This document shows positions 24,701-34,039 of a stretch of DNA of 64,000 nucleotides, one piece after another (within the stretch, counting starts at the first letter, position 1; every line of letters starts with the position of its first letter). The stretch is from Tanypteryx hageni (taxonomy: Eukaryota > Arthropoda > Insecta > Odonata > Petaluridae). The position numbers and the translations under genes were made by a program. The notes below the pieces were generated by a model that saw only the letters and a program-made list of their open reading frames with translations, was not told where the DNA came from and did not search any database. Location of the stretch: positions 34,134,854-34,198,853 of the forward strand of contig CM054116.1 of assembly GCA_028673005.1 (NCBI GenBank), read 5' to 3'.

Positions 24701-26868
24701 TAACAATTAAAATATTACAATGGCTTATAACAAACCACTCCATGCCGGCACCTTTCGCTGACTTGCCACAAATTTGCCCTGCTTCCTTGCCTAATCTCCA
24801 TTGCCGATTGTAGACGCACCGCAGAGTTACAGCAACTATTGTCCTTGCCCTTCCATGCGCACAAGACTACTCAAAACCTCTATAGCAGTGGTCCTTAATC
24901 ATAGGTGTCCACAGACCCTGAGGGTGTGGCTGGTGCAGGGGGTGCGAGGATGCTCAACTTAAAAGCGTCACTTCCGACATGTTTTAAGTTTTTAGGCGCG
25001 TTTCGCTTCCAGCACGAGTGTCTATTAGCTTCGGTCTGTCTGTCCATCCGTCTGTACCTTCTAGGCTTCTACCAAACGGATTTTCATGAAATTTGATATT
25101 AACGACTTACAGTCAAAGACAATACGAAAATCACATACTAAATGAATCACGTAAGTCAATCAGGGGTACCACTTTACTGATGACAAAAAATGAACTTTCC
25201 GTCATATCTCGTGAAGTATTGATCATATCAAAATAGTTTTCAAATAAATCTTGTAGAGTATTTATATTTATGTACAGTTTTGTAGTAGAAGTAGCCGTTA
25301 CCAAAAAAATCGAACAAGAATGTCTTAATGAGTTTAACTTGTTAGAAATTTTCTTGTTTGGTTACTTCATTATTGTTGCTAACATAAATAATCTTAAGTT
25401 CAGAAACGTTTATGTAATCATTTCTTTCAAATACTTCATTGCTCGAAAGGTGATACAATGTACACTTTCTTAACCTGCTTATAATTAATGTAAATAGTTA
25501 AACTCATTATGGAATTTCCTTATAAACAGCAATATATTCAACTTATATCAGTATTTAAAGCAGTGGTATACTGATAGAATACTGTGGCCTTGGTAGAACT
25601 GCTCTCATGACTATTGTTATTACCTATTTTGTAAACCATAATCATAATTTTTAAGTGGAGGTGCATAAGGACACCTTGAGAGATTCAGGGGGTGCTTTGA
25701 CAGATAAAGGTTAGGAACCACTGCTCTAGCTCCATTAATTTTGGGCAATTTATTAACGATATGTTCAAAATAATCTTTAAACTGAACTAATGCACAGCCA
25801 TTTACACAATGTTAAAAACAAATTTATTAAATATGTATTTTGAACAAATTATAAACGATTATGTATTTGGTTCATGTGCAGACAGATGCCTGGCCATTTA
25901 CATATTAAAATCATGTAAATTGATGCGTTCAAACGAAATATTATTTGATTCAGCATCATTTTGTTCGCAAATATGTGCATGCCAGAATTTAACATCAGCA
26001 TTCAGTACCTTAGGCATTTGCTTAGTCTGCCTACCATATCACAACAGCACTGTATATGTATATTTGTACACAAAATATGCATTGGTGTAATCATCTATGT
26101 TTGAGCGAACACATTTATTGATCTTGTTTTTTTGCACTTTTAGTTTTTTTTAATGTTTCTATCTCGTGGGATAAGAATACGTTAAGTTTTGAGTAAGAGT
26201 TGATTTTCACTTTACTAACCTCTTTTATATATGTATAAGGTTCTCTTTTTTACTGTCATAAGATTTATTTTATTGATCGTAATTTTATCATTATTTTGTA
26301 TAATTTCAAAAGTTTCCTTTGGTATTAATGACAAAAATAGAAGTTTGTATCTCTAAGGCATGGTTAATCTTTCAAAACCTCTTTATCACAGGACATGCAG
26401 CACTGGGTCGTCGGATGGATCGACTGGAACCTGGCTCTTGATCCAAAGGGAGGACCCAACTGGGCGAATAACTTCGTGGATTCTGCGATCATAGTGAATG
26501 CCTCGGTGGATGAGTTCTATAAGCAACCAATGTTCTATGCATTGGGGCATTTTTCCAAGTTTGTCCCCGAAGGATCTCTGCGAATCGGGTTGAAATCTAG
26601 CGGAGATTCAAGCCAAGTAGAGGGCATAGCGTTTGAGAGGCCGGATCAAAGGGTCGCAGTCGTTATGCACAACAAGTGAGTACATACTCATGTCTGTTGA
26701 ATGATTTGTTTTGAGGGAAAGAAATGGATGCTGATTGCATGTGGATCGAAATTTCTCTTCCTCCGCAGGTTGGATGTCAGATCTTCCGTCGTGATTTCTG
26801 ATGATCGCTTCGGACATGTCAGCCTCGATCTTCTGCCGAGGTCCTTCCACACCTTAATATATGGGTGA
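9688..26868 (+). CDS. GBA1: Lysosomal glucosylceramidase (acid beta-glucosidase, GH30), complete, 10 exons
   Basis: Hydrolyses the beta-glucosidic bond of glucosylceramide in the lysosome. Coding exons 9688-9730, 9806-10006, 10078-10204, 10320-10473, 10592-10752, 10828-11065, 22258-22402, 23171-23250, 26392-26675 and 26769-26868 all have AG/GT borders and join without a break to 510 residues plus TGA, close to the family's usual size (human precursor 536). A hydrophobic signal peptide covers residues 1-18, followed by the Cys-rich N-terminus with VCVCNSTYCD. Family hallmarks follow: GFGGAFTDAA, the acid/base Glu249 in TTGNEP, MLDDQR, VHWYWD, the nucleophile Glu353 in ATEACIG, GWIDWNLALDPKGGPNW and FYALGHFSKFVPEGS. 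Start chosen because it opens the signal peptide. The loop after GFGFLKK is a few residues shorter than in human. Intron 6 is 11.2 kb and intron 8 is 3.1 kb, both transposon-filled. No stop, frameshift or missing catalytic residue; it looks functional. Confidence 0.95.
9806..10006 (+). CDS. GBA1: Glucosylceramidase exon 2
   Basis: Acceptor AATTTTACAG, donor GTAAAA. Encodes residues 15-81 with the four-cysteine N-terminal module (CANPC, VCVCNSTYC) and the segment IYSTSKSGLRFE, which matches the first strand region of GBA-type GH30 enzymes. Confidence 0.93.
10078..10204 (+). CDS. GBA1: Glucosylceramidase exon 3
   Basis: Acceptor GTATTTCAG, donor GTATTC. Encodes residues 82-124, including QKVIGFGGAFTDAAGLNI, the start of the catalytic barrel. 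Confidence 0.94.
10320..10473 (+). CDS. GBA1: Glucosylceramidase exon 4
   Basis: Acceptor CTTTCCTCAG, donor GTAAAT. Encodes AYFSRSGIEYNFGRVPIAGC and DFSTHTYTYDD, conserved barrel segments. Contains the potential N-glycosylation site NLT near its end. Confidence 0.94.
10592..10752 (+). CDS. GBA1: Glucosylceramidase exon 5
   Basis: Acceptor TTCATTTTCAG, donor GTAATT. Encodes IPLIRKAMELSG and SAWSAPPWMKTNN, aligning with the human SPWTSPTWLKTN loop. The following loop (GFGFLKKEFFQLW) is a few residues shorter than the human one. Confidence 0.94.
10828..11065 (+). CDS. GBA1: Glucosylceramidase exon 6 (acid/base glutamate)
   Basis: Acceptor TTCTTTCAG, donor GTGAGT, phase 0 at the 3' end. Contains LEFWALTTGNEPINGI with the general acid/base Glu249 of the joined protein, and MLDDQRFLLPWW. 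The next exon is 11.2 kb away. Confidence 0.95.
11222..12090. repeat. Fold-back repeat family, short inverted pair
   Basis: 11222-11335 is the outer part of the family in plus orientation (ACTTTCTCCATA, GAGATTTCAACGGAAATACA, GAGGTCCCCTGATCACG). 11641-12090 is a longer inverted copy (GTGGTGGCAGCTAGAAATAT through TTTTTTTCATGAAAACAATA). Outer ends face outward as in the 5622-8010 pair. Located in glucosylceramidase intron 6. Confidence 0.8.
12091..13531. other. Intronic, no recognisable feature
   Basis: A G-rich run (GGTAGGGGGGGGGAGAAAA, near 12520) and a slightly GC-rich patch at 12440-12630; otherwise AT-rich sequence with nothing recognised. Confidence 0.4.
13532..13610 (+). mobile_element. 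Solo hAT-type left terminus
   Basis: CAGGGGTGGGCAATCTTTTC is a typical nonautonomous hAT end. No matching right end was found nearby, so the element is decayed or truncated. Confidence 0.5.
14158..14214 (-). mobile_element. Solo pogo/Tigger-like terminus with subterminal repeats
   Basis: Read on the minus strand it starts CAGTAAACCCTCGATTTAAC and then repeats the CCGTTAAATCG-type unit three times (GTCCGTTAAATCG, GTCCGCTAAACCG, GTCCGTTAAATCG on the plus strand), flanked by TA. The partner end was not found. Confidence 0.5.
14711..14971. mobile_element. Insertion carrying a 225-bp palindrome, flanked by 14-bp direct repeats
   Basis: The 14 bases AATAAATGTCTTGT occur at 14697-14710 and again at 14972-14985. 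Between them lie 35 unique bases and then a near-perfect palindrome, 14746-14970, with arms of about 110 bases, a 6-base centre and a single length difference in an A/T run. Each arm contains a hairpin GCCCACTTAGTGGGC followed by GAAA. The long target duplication points to reverse-transcription-type insertion; inverted terminal repeats plus a short extra segment recall Penelope-like elements, but that is inference. Confidence 0.75.
14986..16148. other. Intronic, no recognisable feature
   Basis: No repeat or gene identified. A GC-richer patch lies at 15340-15530, where the minus-strand frame has no recognisable domain. Confidence 0.4.
16149..16492. repeat. Minisatellite, three units of about 110-122 bp
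   Basis: Units at 16149-16270, 16271-16380 and 16381-16492, each ending GATTCCAAGTG or a close variant and each containing GAGGAAGT, TTGCCT and GAACACTC in order. Units 1 and 3 are more alike (both have GTGCACATACGGAAAGCTTG) than either is to unit 2. A partial fourth unit follows. Confidence 0.85.
16493..17450. other. Intronic, no recognisable feature
   Basis: Ordinary AT-rich sequence; nothing recognised. Confidence 0.4.
17640..18093 (+). mobile_element. GC-rich block, probable 5' untranslated part of a retroelement
   Basis: An abrupt GC- and CpG-rich segment of about 450 bp inside an AT-rich intron, with stops in all frames. It leads directly into a 506-bp duplicated unit that ends in a short ATG-initiated reading frame. 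GC-rich leaders of this sort are common in non-LTR retrotransposons, but no reverse transcriptase follows, so the class is inference. Confidence 0.4.
18094..18780 (+). repeat. Direct repeat with 506-bp period
   Basis: 18094-18275 and 18600-18780 are nearly identical (TCTCCAGC, TGAAGTGATAGTG, TAGTTTTCGGTGTATATTAT, AGTGGTGTCAGAGGTAGTAA). Just before the second copy an ATG at 18554 opens 19 codons (MTASDYKELEMMHDEVSSS) that run into the repeat junction and stop, as if the start of an element's first ORF had been joined to another leader copy. Confidence 0.8.
19341..19405 (+). mobile_element. hAT-like terminus fragment
   Basis: CAGGAGCGAAGCAAGAGGGG followed by a G/C-rich stretch with GGCGCCG resembles the ends of CAGxGGCGxAGC-type hAT elements; the partner end was not identified. 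Confidence 0.4.
19600..20310 (+). repeat. Dispersed repeat family with pyrimidine-tract head, copy 1
   Basis: A C/T-rich tract (about 19600-19845) precedes a body containing TTTAACAATGATGTGGTCGG, TCTAATTTTAATTTCCAAAA and GTCGAACCCGGGTC. The same order occurs at about 37755-38160 and 62380-62805, always in plus orientation. The terminal GTCGAACCCGGG resembles a tRNA-type box, but the family is unnamed to me. Confidence 0.7.
20993..21203. mobile_element. 211-bp MITE flanked by TTAA (piggyBac/Kolobok-type target)
   Basis: Perfect inverted ends starting GGTGGCCATACACGCTACGG are flanked on both sides by TTAA (20989-20992, 21204-21207). It is GC-rich compared with the surroundings, has no coding capacity, and the interior repeats versions of the end motif (CACACGCTCCGGCTTGCCGG, GAGGCAAACC). 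TTAA specificity fits piggyBac or Kolobok superfamilies; sequence alone does not choose between them. Confidence 0.88.
21208..22250. other. Intronic, no recognisable feature
   Basis: AT-rich intron sequence up to the exon 7 acceptor; nothing recognised. Confidence 0.4.
22258..22402 (+). CDS. GBA1: Glucosylceramidase exon 7 (nucleophile)
   Basis: Acceptor CAACGTTTTTAG, donor GTGAGT. Encodes VLRDAKARNYVDGIGVHWYW through FILATEACIG; Glu353 is the catalytic nucleophile position (human ASEACVG). Confidence 0.95.
22459..22756. mobile_element. Intact nonautonomous hAT element, 298 bp
   Basis: Inverted ends CAGCGGTTCCCAACC and GGTTGGGAACCACTG, flanked by the near-identical 8-mers ACATAACC (22451-22458) and TCATAACC (22757-22764). 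Sits only 56 bases downstream of glucosylceramidase exon 7, in intron 7. Same family as the truncated copy at 5346-5594. Confidence 0.92.
23171..23250 (+). CDS. GBA1: Glucosylceramidase exon 8
   Basis: Acceptor TTGTCGTGCAG, donor GTAATT. Short exon encoding DKPWELEKVLLGSWSRGEAY, matching the human KFWEQSVRLGSWDRGMQY segment. Confidence 0.93.
23620..23995 (+). repeat. tRNA-derived SINE-like repeat, copy 2
   Basis: tRNA-like head with B box GGGTTCGATTCCAGG followed by TTTGATTTACATGGGAAATC, TTAGAATTGTAATATCGGAG and AGAGTGTTGCCATAGCAACA. Inverted copy of the repeat at the left edge of the window. Lies in glucosylceramidase intron 8. Confidence 0.75.
24886..25723. mobile_element. hAT-type element, 838 bp, containing another repeat
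   Basis: Ends CAGTGGTCCTTAATC and GGTTAGGAACCACTG; flanks CTCTATAG and CTCTAGCT share their first five bases. The interior 24985-25480 is a dispersed repeat also present at 52885-53385, either captured or inserted. No transposase seen. Confidence 0.75.
24985..25480 (+). repeat. Dispersed repeat, copy inside hAT element
   Basis: Shares GCTTCTACCAAACGGATTTT, TTACAGTCAAAGACAATA and AATCAGGGGTACCAC in the same order and orientation with 52885-53385. Class unknown. Confidence 0.75.
25732..26380. other. Intronic, no recognisable feature
   Basis: End of glucosylceramidase intron 8; a 93-codon open frame at 25809-26090 shows no domain and no splice logic. Nothing recognised. Confidence 0.4.
26392..26675 (+). 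CDS. GBA1: Glucosylceramidase exon 9
   Basis: Acceptor CTTTATCACAG, donor GTGAGT. Encodes HWVVGWIDWNLALDPKGGPN, VDSAIIVNAS, FYKQPMFYALGHFSKFVPEG and the start of the C-terminal beta domain. Confidence 0.95.
26769..26868 (+). CDS. GBA1: Glucosylceramidase exon 10 (C-terminus)
   Basis: Acceptor CTTCCTCCGCAG. Completes the C-terminal beta domain, VVISDDRFGHVSLDLLPRSF and HTLIYG, before TGA at 26866-26868. Confidence 0.93.
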
Positions 26869-27132
26869 CTTCTACAAAAGATGGGCATCACCACAAGTTG
26901 TTGAACTGAATACGAAGTATTTCGCTTACCTTATGATCATCTCAAATGTCATAATTATGAAGCTTTTTGTGAAATTTCACATCTTCTCAGAATGGGTGGA
27001 CCACTCTGTATGTATATTTGTTCATTGTGGTAGTGAGCATGTTGAAACTTATTCCACAGTCTCAAACATATTATCACACCATATTTAGATTTAAAGATGA
27101 GAATTTATTTCATATATATATGGAATGGGCCA

Positions 27133-27138
27133 AATAAA
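27133..27138 (+). terminator. Candidate poly(A) signal AATAAA of glucosylceramidase
   Basis: First canonical AATAAA after the stop codon, 265 bases downstream, followed within about 45 bases by a T-rich stretch (GTTTTTTTTCAG). Fits a short 3' UTR, but transcript data would be needed to prove use. Confidence 0.5.
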
Positions 27139-28190
27139 ATGTTTTTGTATGTTATTAAAAACTTGTTTTTTTTCAGTATGAATGGGGGACTGTAATATAT
27201 CGGGAATTACCGAAAATTTTATGAAGTTGTATTGTATGGCTATTGTTATAGGCAAATATAAAGCTTTTTCGTTAAATTTTTAACAGATATTTATAAAAAA
27301 GCAATTTAAAACAGACGAGTTAATACCAAACCCGATCACATCTGATTGGTAGCTGAAGTTTGCCGAGTGCTTAGTGACGTCAGTGCATGCCACAAGCATG
27401 TTAGCTGATGCTAGCTGTACTAGAAGCCATTGTGCTGATATAAAAGTATAAGCCTGAAAGACATAATTCTGTTGTTTTCCTCTATATGCCATCTTAGAAG
27501 AAAGATTGGTAGAAGTACTGCACCTTCCTGCATTTATTTTACTTTGTGTTTTGCAAAAAGGCATCTGAAGAGTTTTCCCAACGTTGATTTGTACATGCTT
27601 TTGTGATACATTGGAAGTCGTAGGGAGCAATATTCAGATGTTGAAATGCGTGGATTGAAGGCGGATAGGTTTGTATTACATTTAATTGATAAAACAAGTT
27701 CAATGTAGTGCTTTTATTTGCAGTTATTGTAATAGTACTATTATTTCAACTGAAACGCAGAAAACATGTAAAAGATAGATTGATGTCTTAAAACAGCTTT
27801 ACCATATTAAATGAATAAAACAACTCTAGTTTTAACTAATATTATAGAATACTTATTTATGTATTGTTTCCCATGCTGTCCTAGTATCAAGTAAGTAAAA
27901 TATAGTTAGATAGGTATACAAAAGGTAATGGACGAGGACGAGACTGCGTGGAATTTGACAATAAAATAACATGAACAATGCTAGAGAGTATTTTTTATTT
28001 ATATTAAACTTTTGCTAATTTCCACAAAAATATATGGAGTAAAACACAACCGATTTCGGTGAATAATCACCATCATCTATCTGCCTTTACAGAATCATCA
28101 GGTCAAATATTGACAAATATACAAAATGAATGTGAATAAACTTAGTTTCCTTGTGTCTTGTCTACAGGAAATGGGGTGAAGTTTGTTCTT
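27139..28190. other. Intergenic, no recognisable feature
   Basis: Between the glucosylceramidase 3' end and a repeat cluster. A 116-codon minus-strand frame at 27630-27280 has no recognisable domain. Confidence 0.4.
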
Positions 28191-28194
28191 TTAA

Positions 28195-28546
28195 GGGAGC
28201 TCCAAACTCTCGGTTTTTCCAACAGTTTTAACCATACGGTTAAGTCGGGCCGTTTTCCCCGTACACCGAGGTCGACACCACACTTTCAGTTTTCTTCCCA
28301 GTTTTACCCGTGTGGTTAAGTCGGTATGTGTTTATCGGAGGCTTTATGCAATACACCGCGAGTTCAGAAAACTGTGCGGTTTTGAAAAGAGCACGCTCCA
28401 CATTGGCAGACTTGCCCATACATCTTGACTTAACCGAGCAAAAATCAAGCGGCGACAGATTTAGTTCGTTCCAGTCCATTCTTCCAGCTTCGCCCTCCAC
28501 ACTCCGTTTTATCCGTACAGTTTTATCCGCACGGTTAAAACTGTTT
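28195..28546. mobile_element. MITE-like element with inverted ends
   Basis: The left part contains ACAGTTTTAACCATACGGTT and the right part its inverse, GCACGGTTAAAACTGTT; the internal motifs GTTTTACCCGTGTGGTTAAG and TTTTATCCGTACAGTTTTAT are further diverged versions. CpG-richer than the flanks. No clear target duplication, no transposase. Confidence 0.55.
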
Positions 28547-28569
28547 ACTTTTATTTTCTTAATTGTTTA

Positions 28570-30305
28570 AGCTTGGTAGCTATTTCCAATATCAGAAGGC
28601 TACAGAATTTTTAGGAATATTACAGTTATGGAGAAAGACATGTGGTGGCCACATCTGAATTTTTGAAATATTTGTTTTAATATTTGACAAATGTAAAAAA
28701 GTACCGGAATAAAGGGTGTAGGAAATTTAATTTTCTATAATGTTTGTTCAAAACATTTTCCAATATAATGCATTGTTTAAGAGATATTTTTAAAACAGCT
28801 CCCACCACCACACCCCCTACATCTACTTATATCTACCGTCTTTGTAAAAAGTGTAGACACCGAAGTTTGAGACCGTATATATCGAAAACGACGGAAACGA
28901 TTTTAATGGAGTGAACACTAGTGGTTAGATAATTTATTTCTACGTTAACTGATGTACATCTTAAATTTTTAGTTTATGTTTAAATATTTTATATTAGGCT
29001 GTGTTTGAAGAAAAACACGGTTTTTAGATCGGGAAATCCGATAGAACAAATTTGAATGTTTGCATCAAAAAAACCCTACAATGTATCAACTTGCAATTTT
29101 TATAGCATTTACCTAAAAATATTATAAATAAGTATCTGGAAGTGTTATTTTATTACTACAACATTAATACCGCATTTTGTTACATTTCTGAAATTCGGCA
29201 ATCTTCGTTATTCCTGGGTTGTGGTGGTTGTTGTATTTTCTGTCACGCATTAACATTTTTAATAACAAATAACTATTACGCAAATGAACATATAATTGTA
29301 AAATTGTAATATAAAGCTCATTTACAATGCAGTGAGCATAATTTGGTTAATGAATTAATTTAAAATCAATGACTAAATAAAAAATCGGATTCCACGAATA
29401 TTAGTATTCACACTACAGATCAGCTTCGCGGAAATGCAAGGTCGCCATAAATCGCTCGAATTTCGGAAACGATCTATTCCGTCAGAGGGAAAAGAAAGGA
29501 AGTATTGCGCATCACCTCGACTTGTGGCTTAGGAGACGCAGACACGCAGACGATATTCCTTGTTGGTCTACACACCGCCAGACCAACCGAGAGGTTAGAT
29601 GCGTATTAATCTTTGTCCGACTTCTATTCTTTAGAGAGAGTTGTTTTGAATAGAAATCCAGTGTATTAATAATAACGCCGATTTGAATGTCTGTGATTCT
29701 GGATGGATTGCCTGTTTGGGAGGTAATTTATTCATATTTCATGAATTTCATCTCATATGACTGCAATTTTATACAATTTGTTTAAAAATATTAACTTTTC
29801 ACTATTGTTCACATTATTGTTTATTTATACATTTTTAGACAACATTACCTACATAAATGTAATTAATATGTATTATTCTAACAAAATGTAATATTTCAAC
29901 TTCATTGTTTACTAATTCTCCAGAAATATGCGATTTTGTATTTAGCGATTTTAAAAAAATAAATCGTAATTCAGGCACAGAAATCCACGAAAAAAAATCT
30001 GATGTGGCCACCACATGGCAGCTAAGATATCTCTTAAACAATGCATTATATGGAAAAATATTTCAAACAAAGGTTGTATAAAATTAAATTTTCTAAAACT
30101 TTTATTCCAGTGCATTTTTACATTTATCAAATATTAAAGCAAATATTTCAAAATTACGAATAAGTGACAAGGGTAACACCCACTTTCGGTTGACCGATTT
30201 TTACCAAAAACTAATCAGCTCTTCTTCCTTTACAAAAAATGTCAAATATAAAATTTCGTGTTGATCTGATTAACAGTTTTTGAGTTAGAGCGCCCACAAA
30301 TCCAT
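28570..30305. repeat. Fold-back repeat family, rearranged inverted pair
   Basis: 28570-28812 (plus) carries inner blocks of the family in altered order (CAATATCAGAAGGCT, GTGGTGGCCACAT, AATATTTGACAAATGTAAAA, GCATTGTTTAAGAGATATTT). 29996-30305 (minus) carries ATGTGGCCACCACATG fused by deletion directly to GCAGCTAAGATATC and continues to AGTTTTTGAGTTAGAG. The spacer is AT-rich apart from a CpG-bearing patch at 29420-29620. Confidence 0.75.
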
Positions 30306-30654
30306 CAACTGATATTAACCGGTATCCGAGTATTGAGTATCCGAGCATTGAGAACAGTCTGCTATTTTGGATAATCTTGCCCTTTAAATGGCATCTGTTA
30401 GTGGCGGGGCAAGGGTGACGGCTTGGCGGGTAGGGGAAATCCTACCATCACCTCCCACCCCTGTGATGAGTCCTCTTCCCCGTGGCATGAGAGCACATAT
30501 GTTGTTTGTTGGCACAAGTCGCCACCTCCCTCTCTAGCCCTTGCGGGAAGAAAGAGAGTGCGCTGTGGTGCGTGAAAGCTTGCGAAGAACAAAGGCGAGT
30601 ATTAAGGATTGGCTGGTATCGAGAATCAATTTAGTTGATTGGGTAGAAAATCCA

Positions 30655-30820
30655 TTTAAAAATATATCTGAAATAGCACTGAGTTTATTAATATTGCTAT
30701 GATCAAATGCTGAAGTGGAGAGAATTTTCAGTCAAGTGAACTTAATCAAAAATAAGACCAGAAACTGCATCGGAGTTAAAATGATGAATGCAATATTGTC
30801 AGTGAGATATGGCCTGTGAT
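30655..30820 (+). pseudogene. hAT transposase C-terminal dimerisation domain remnant
   Basis: Plus-strand translation reads SNAEVERIFSQVNLIKNKTR followed by NCIGVKMMNAILSVRYGL and a stop. This is the SNA-ER-FS / K-R---- / L signature at the C-terminus of hAT transposases. An in-frame stop lies just before SNAEVER, so it is a relic. No other part of the transposase was found upstream. Confidence 0.75.
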
Positions 30821-31127
30821 GTCATAATAAATGTAATGATTATAAACTTTCTGTGTATTACAAATCATAGGAACAAGCAAAGCATATCCAAAAGAAGGTG
30901 ATGATGATTGTGATTTTTGTAATATTCTGTTGGAATAAAATTTTTAATTCAATAATAAATCCTATTTCTAAACTTTAATTATTTCATTGCTTTTTGAAAC
31001 CGAGCCTTAGCTTATTTTAGTCTAAATCTGGAGGATTTTTCACAATGAATTGGCAGATTTATTTTTTTGTCAGTGGCAACACTGCCAGGCACCAATGATA
31101 GTTTTTTAAAAATAAAACCTCCATTTA

Positions 31128-31197
31128 CGGCTTTTGAACCCTGGAACTTTGTAACGGGAAGCCGACACGCTAAGTACTACACCACCAATGCACCCTC
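31128..31197 (-). repeat. tRNA-like SINE head
   Basis: Minus strand: GGTGGTGTAGTACTTAGCG (A-box region) and CAGGGTTCAAAAGCCG (B-box region) at tRNA spacing. The acceptor stem is not preserved, so called SINE-derived. Confidence 0.5.
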
Positions 31198-31984
31198 GTG
31201 TATATATCTATGTACATTATAAATATTATCATTTGGTTAAAATTGATGCAGGCAGTTCAACAAAAGCATTTGTAAAAAAAAATTTATTACTTTTACTGTG
31301 GCAGCCCTGTTTTCTATATCTATACTAAAAATCTTGATTGTTTATGTTGCACAACTCCTTCATATAAAATTTTCTTGAAATCGGTTTGGCCAACTCCATC
31401 CAAAAGCATACTTACCGAAAAGTTTTCTTTTGCATTGTGGCACCCCTGCCTAGTCATTCTCTGTGAAATATGCCGCTTTGGTCCTGAATTTGTGAAGATT
31501 CTATGTACCAAATTTGGTTGAAATCGGTTTCTTTCCAAAAGCATAATTACAGAAAACTTTTATTTTGCATTTGTGGCACCCCTGCTCGGTCGATTCGGTC
31601 CAAATATGTCATTTTTGTAATGTATTTATGTATCTCACAATAACATTGATATTAGTGAAGGTTTCATGGAAATCTGTTAACTCGTTGCTGAGATATATTA
31701 AAAAAGAAATGGACCGGCCCTTACATTACCACCCTTAAACCCTTCCTCTACCAAGGGGGGCTGGCTACCCTGCATCGAGGTCGGCGCTCAAAGGTGGCCA
31801 TAGCCCTCTGTGAGCTGTTCATGCCCTTTCAAGTATGTAAAAAGATGGCATTCGGAATTCAGATTACGTTATGTATGAGGCAAAAAGAGTTGCAGAAGAA
31901 AAAGGACTAGTTGAGCATATGTATTGTTATTATATATGCATTCCATTTATTATTTATCCCATTATATTAAAATATCATCTTGCA

Positions 31985-32365
31985 CTTAAGTTTAAGTAAG
32001 TACTATTAGCCAAGGGTATCTATACATGGGACGTGTGTGGTGCACTCCAACAGCTTTAATATGACTGTCGAGTTCACACAGGGCACACTTAGCTATACAA
32101 GTCTCAAAACAACTATTTATGTTTTAGATCATCCCCATTTATTTTATGAATGAAGTTATCTAAAACGTTATATTTAACTGTTATCATGCCATAATATTTT
32201 CTGTAAATGTTGCCAAGTATGGACTTAATCATGGCTGAAAATTATATAGTGTGATCCATCCTAAATGCCTTGGTGGGTCAAAATACTTTTTTCCTGAAAA
32301 ATCTTCTAAAAAACCGGGGTCCGTCTTATACCCCAATGTGTCTTATATGCAGAGAAATACAGTAA
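31985..32365 (+). repeat. TA-flanked DNA element end (family also at 52376-54327)
   Basis: Inverted copy of about 52380-52715, sharing blocks such as GTTGCC/CAACATTTACAGAAAATA, TGATCCATCCTAAATGCCTT and the terminus TCTTATATGC followed by AAATACAGTA. The terminus matches pogo/Tigger-like elements of this window; the other end was not found. Confidence 0.6.
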
Positions 32366-33849
32366 TTTGTAAATGTTTTTGATATTGATGAATTTCTTAC
32401 ATGTAAATGTTGATGTCTTTTTATTGTAAATCAGTATATTTGTATCATTGACAATTCCTATACCTACAAACTGTATGGTCTCTTGGATAATAAATATTTA
32501 TTATTATTATTTTTTATTATTTAAGAGTAGAATAACTTTTTTGGAGTAAAATACAAAAAATTGTATTAGTACAAAATAGCACTCACAGTTTTACTTAACA
32601 TGATTTCACAACTGCCACGCCATTAGAATTAGTGAGAGATATCTACATAAAAACTTTAATAAATATGAAGGAATATAATAAGAAAACCAGTATTATAAAA
32701 TAATTATTTATTCATAAAAACCCTATGAATAAATTGTACAATTCTGCTTTCACCAAAAAGGAAATGTCAAAAACTTATATTAAAATACATCAATGATGTT
32801 TTATAAATAATAAAAACAGTAACTAGAGTAGGCTAAATATTACATTAAAATACAGAATATCTGAGTATTTTTAAAGGCAACTAAAAATAAAATATGTAGC
32901 AACAATAATTTGCAAAATGGCTTATGATAGAAAACTGTATGTAAAGAGACCAAGTTATCACAATAATAGCTCTAGTAGCTTTTAAGGTTTTCAAAACAAG
33001 CATACAGGAAACAAGCAATATAAAATAATTTAAATCATATGAGAGTTACAAATAAATATATATTACAATTAAAAGTTTTAGTAGTAATAGCTGCCTGCAT
33101 TAATATTCATAGCTTGATTGTGTCATGATTAGATATATGACAACAAAATTAAAATAAACATAAAAACATTTCATGTCATGAAATGAAAGTGTCTATGCCA
33201 AGAACATGAGAATCAATGACATATTAGGAATCAATGACATTTTAGGAACCAATGACTGTAATGAAATAATAGCCAACTGAACAGTTTGAGGAACTCTATG
33301 GATATCAGAATGTTGTTCATTAGAGTTAAGTTATCCAAAAATAAAATACAGCAGCTAATATTTTTTCAAGAACATAAAATCTCTGATTCATTTTCATATG
33401 ATACTTAAGTTCAGTTAAAACTTACCTTTTCACAAGAACAATCTGTATAAAAACACTATTTTGATAACACCATCACTGGCTGACAGGAATAACAATCAAA
33501 AAGGTCTACATTAAGAATTTGTGACAATATTTTTAGACAATAGCAAAACAAATGTAATTTTAAAGAATGATTTTAAGTATGGGATGATGTAAAAATAATA
33601 AAAATGTTTTAACAAAACACTGAATAACAATACTTAAAATACCAATATATATGGTAAAACAAAACATTAATACAAAATAGTTGACATGGAAATTAATGCC
33701 AACAATTTGCAAGCTATTTTCAAATAAATCTTTATAGATTCAACATACTTTAAAAATCTCATTTTCTTGAAGATGTGCCCTCTTTATAGTACTTGTACAA
33801 AAATTAAAGTCTTACAACTTTCTCTTATAACTAAAAATAACAGACAATA
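32366..33849. other. Intergenic / POMT1 3' UTR
   Basis: AT-rich, no coding signal. The part from about 32700 to 33849 would be POMT1 3' UTR if the AATAAA at 32712-32707 is used. Confidence 0.4.
32707..32712 (-). terminator. Candidate POMT1 poly(A) signal
   Basis: TTTATT on the plus strand (AATAAA on the minus strand), the first canonical signal I found downstream of the POMT1 stop; it would give a 3' UTR of about 1.1 kb. Not proven. Confidence 0.3.
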
Positions 33850-34039
33850 TCATTGTCGGTGAACTATGAAGTCCCAAGATTCTTTCCAGCGCAGCTTCAA
33901 AATTTCAGCAGCTGAGAGAGGAGTATTCCCATAACAGAACACAGAAAACTTCCGGAAAACTAATATTATAGAGATAAGCCACAATAGGGTGACAGACCAA
34001 AATACCAGCAATCCAAACAGCCTCCACCTAAATACTTTC
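33850..34039 (-). CDS. POMT1: POMT1 last exon and stop
   Basis: Acceptor [29 protein letters not shown] (last membrane span) then [20 protein letters not shown] and DFIVHRQ, stop TGA at 33852-33850. Corresponds to human [20 protein letters not shown]. Confidence 0.95.
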
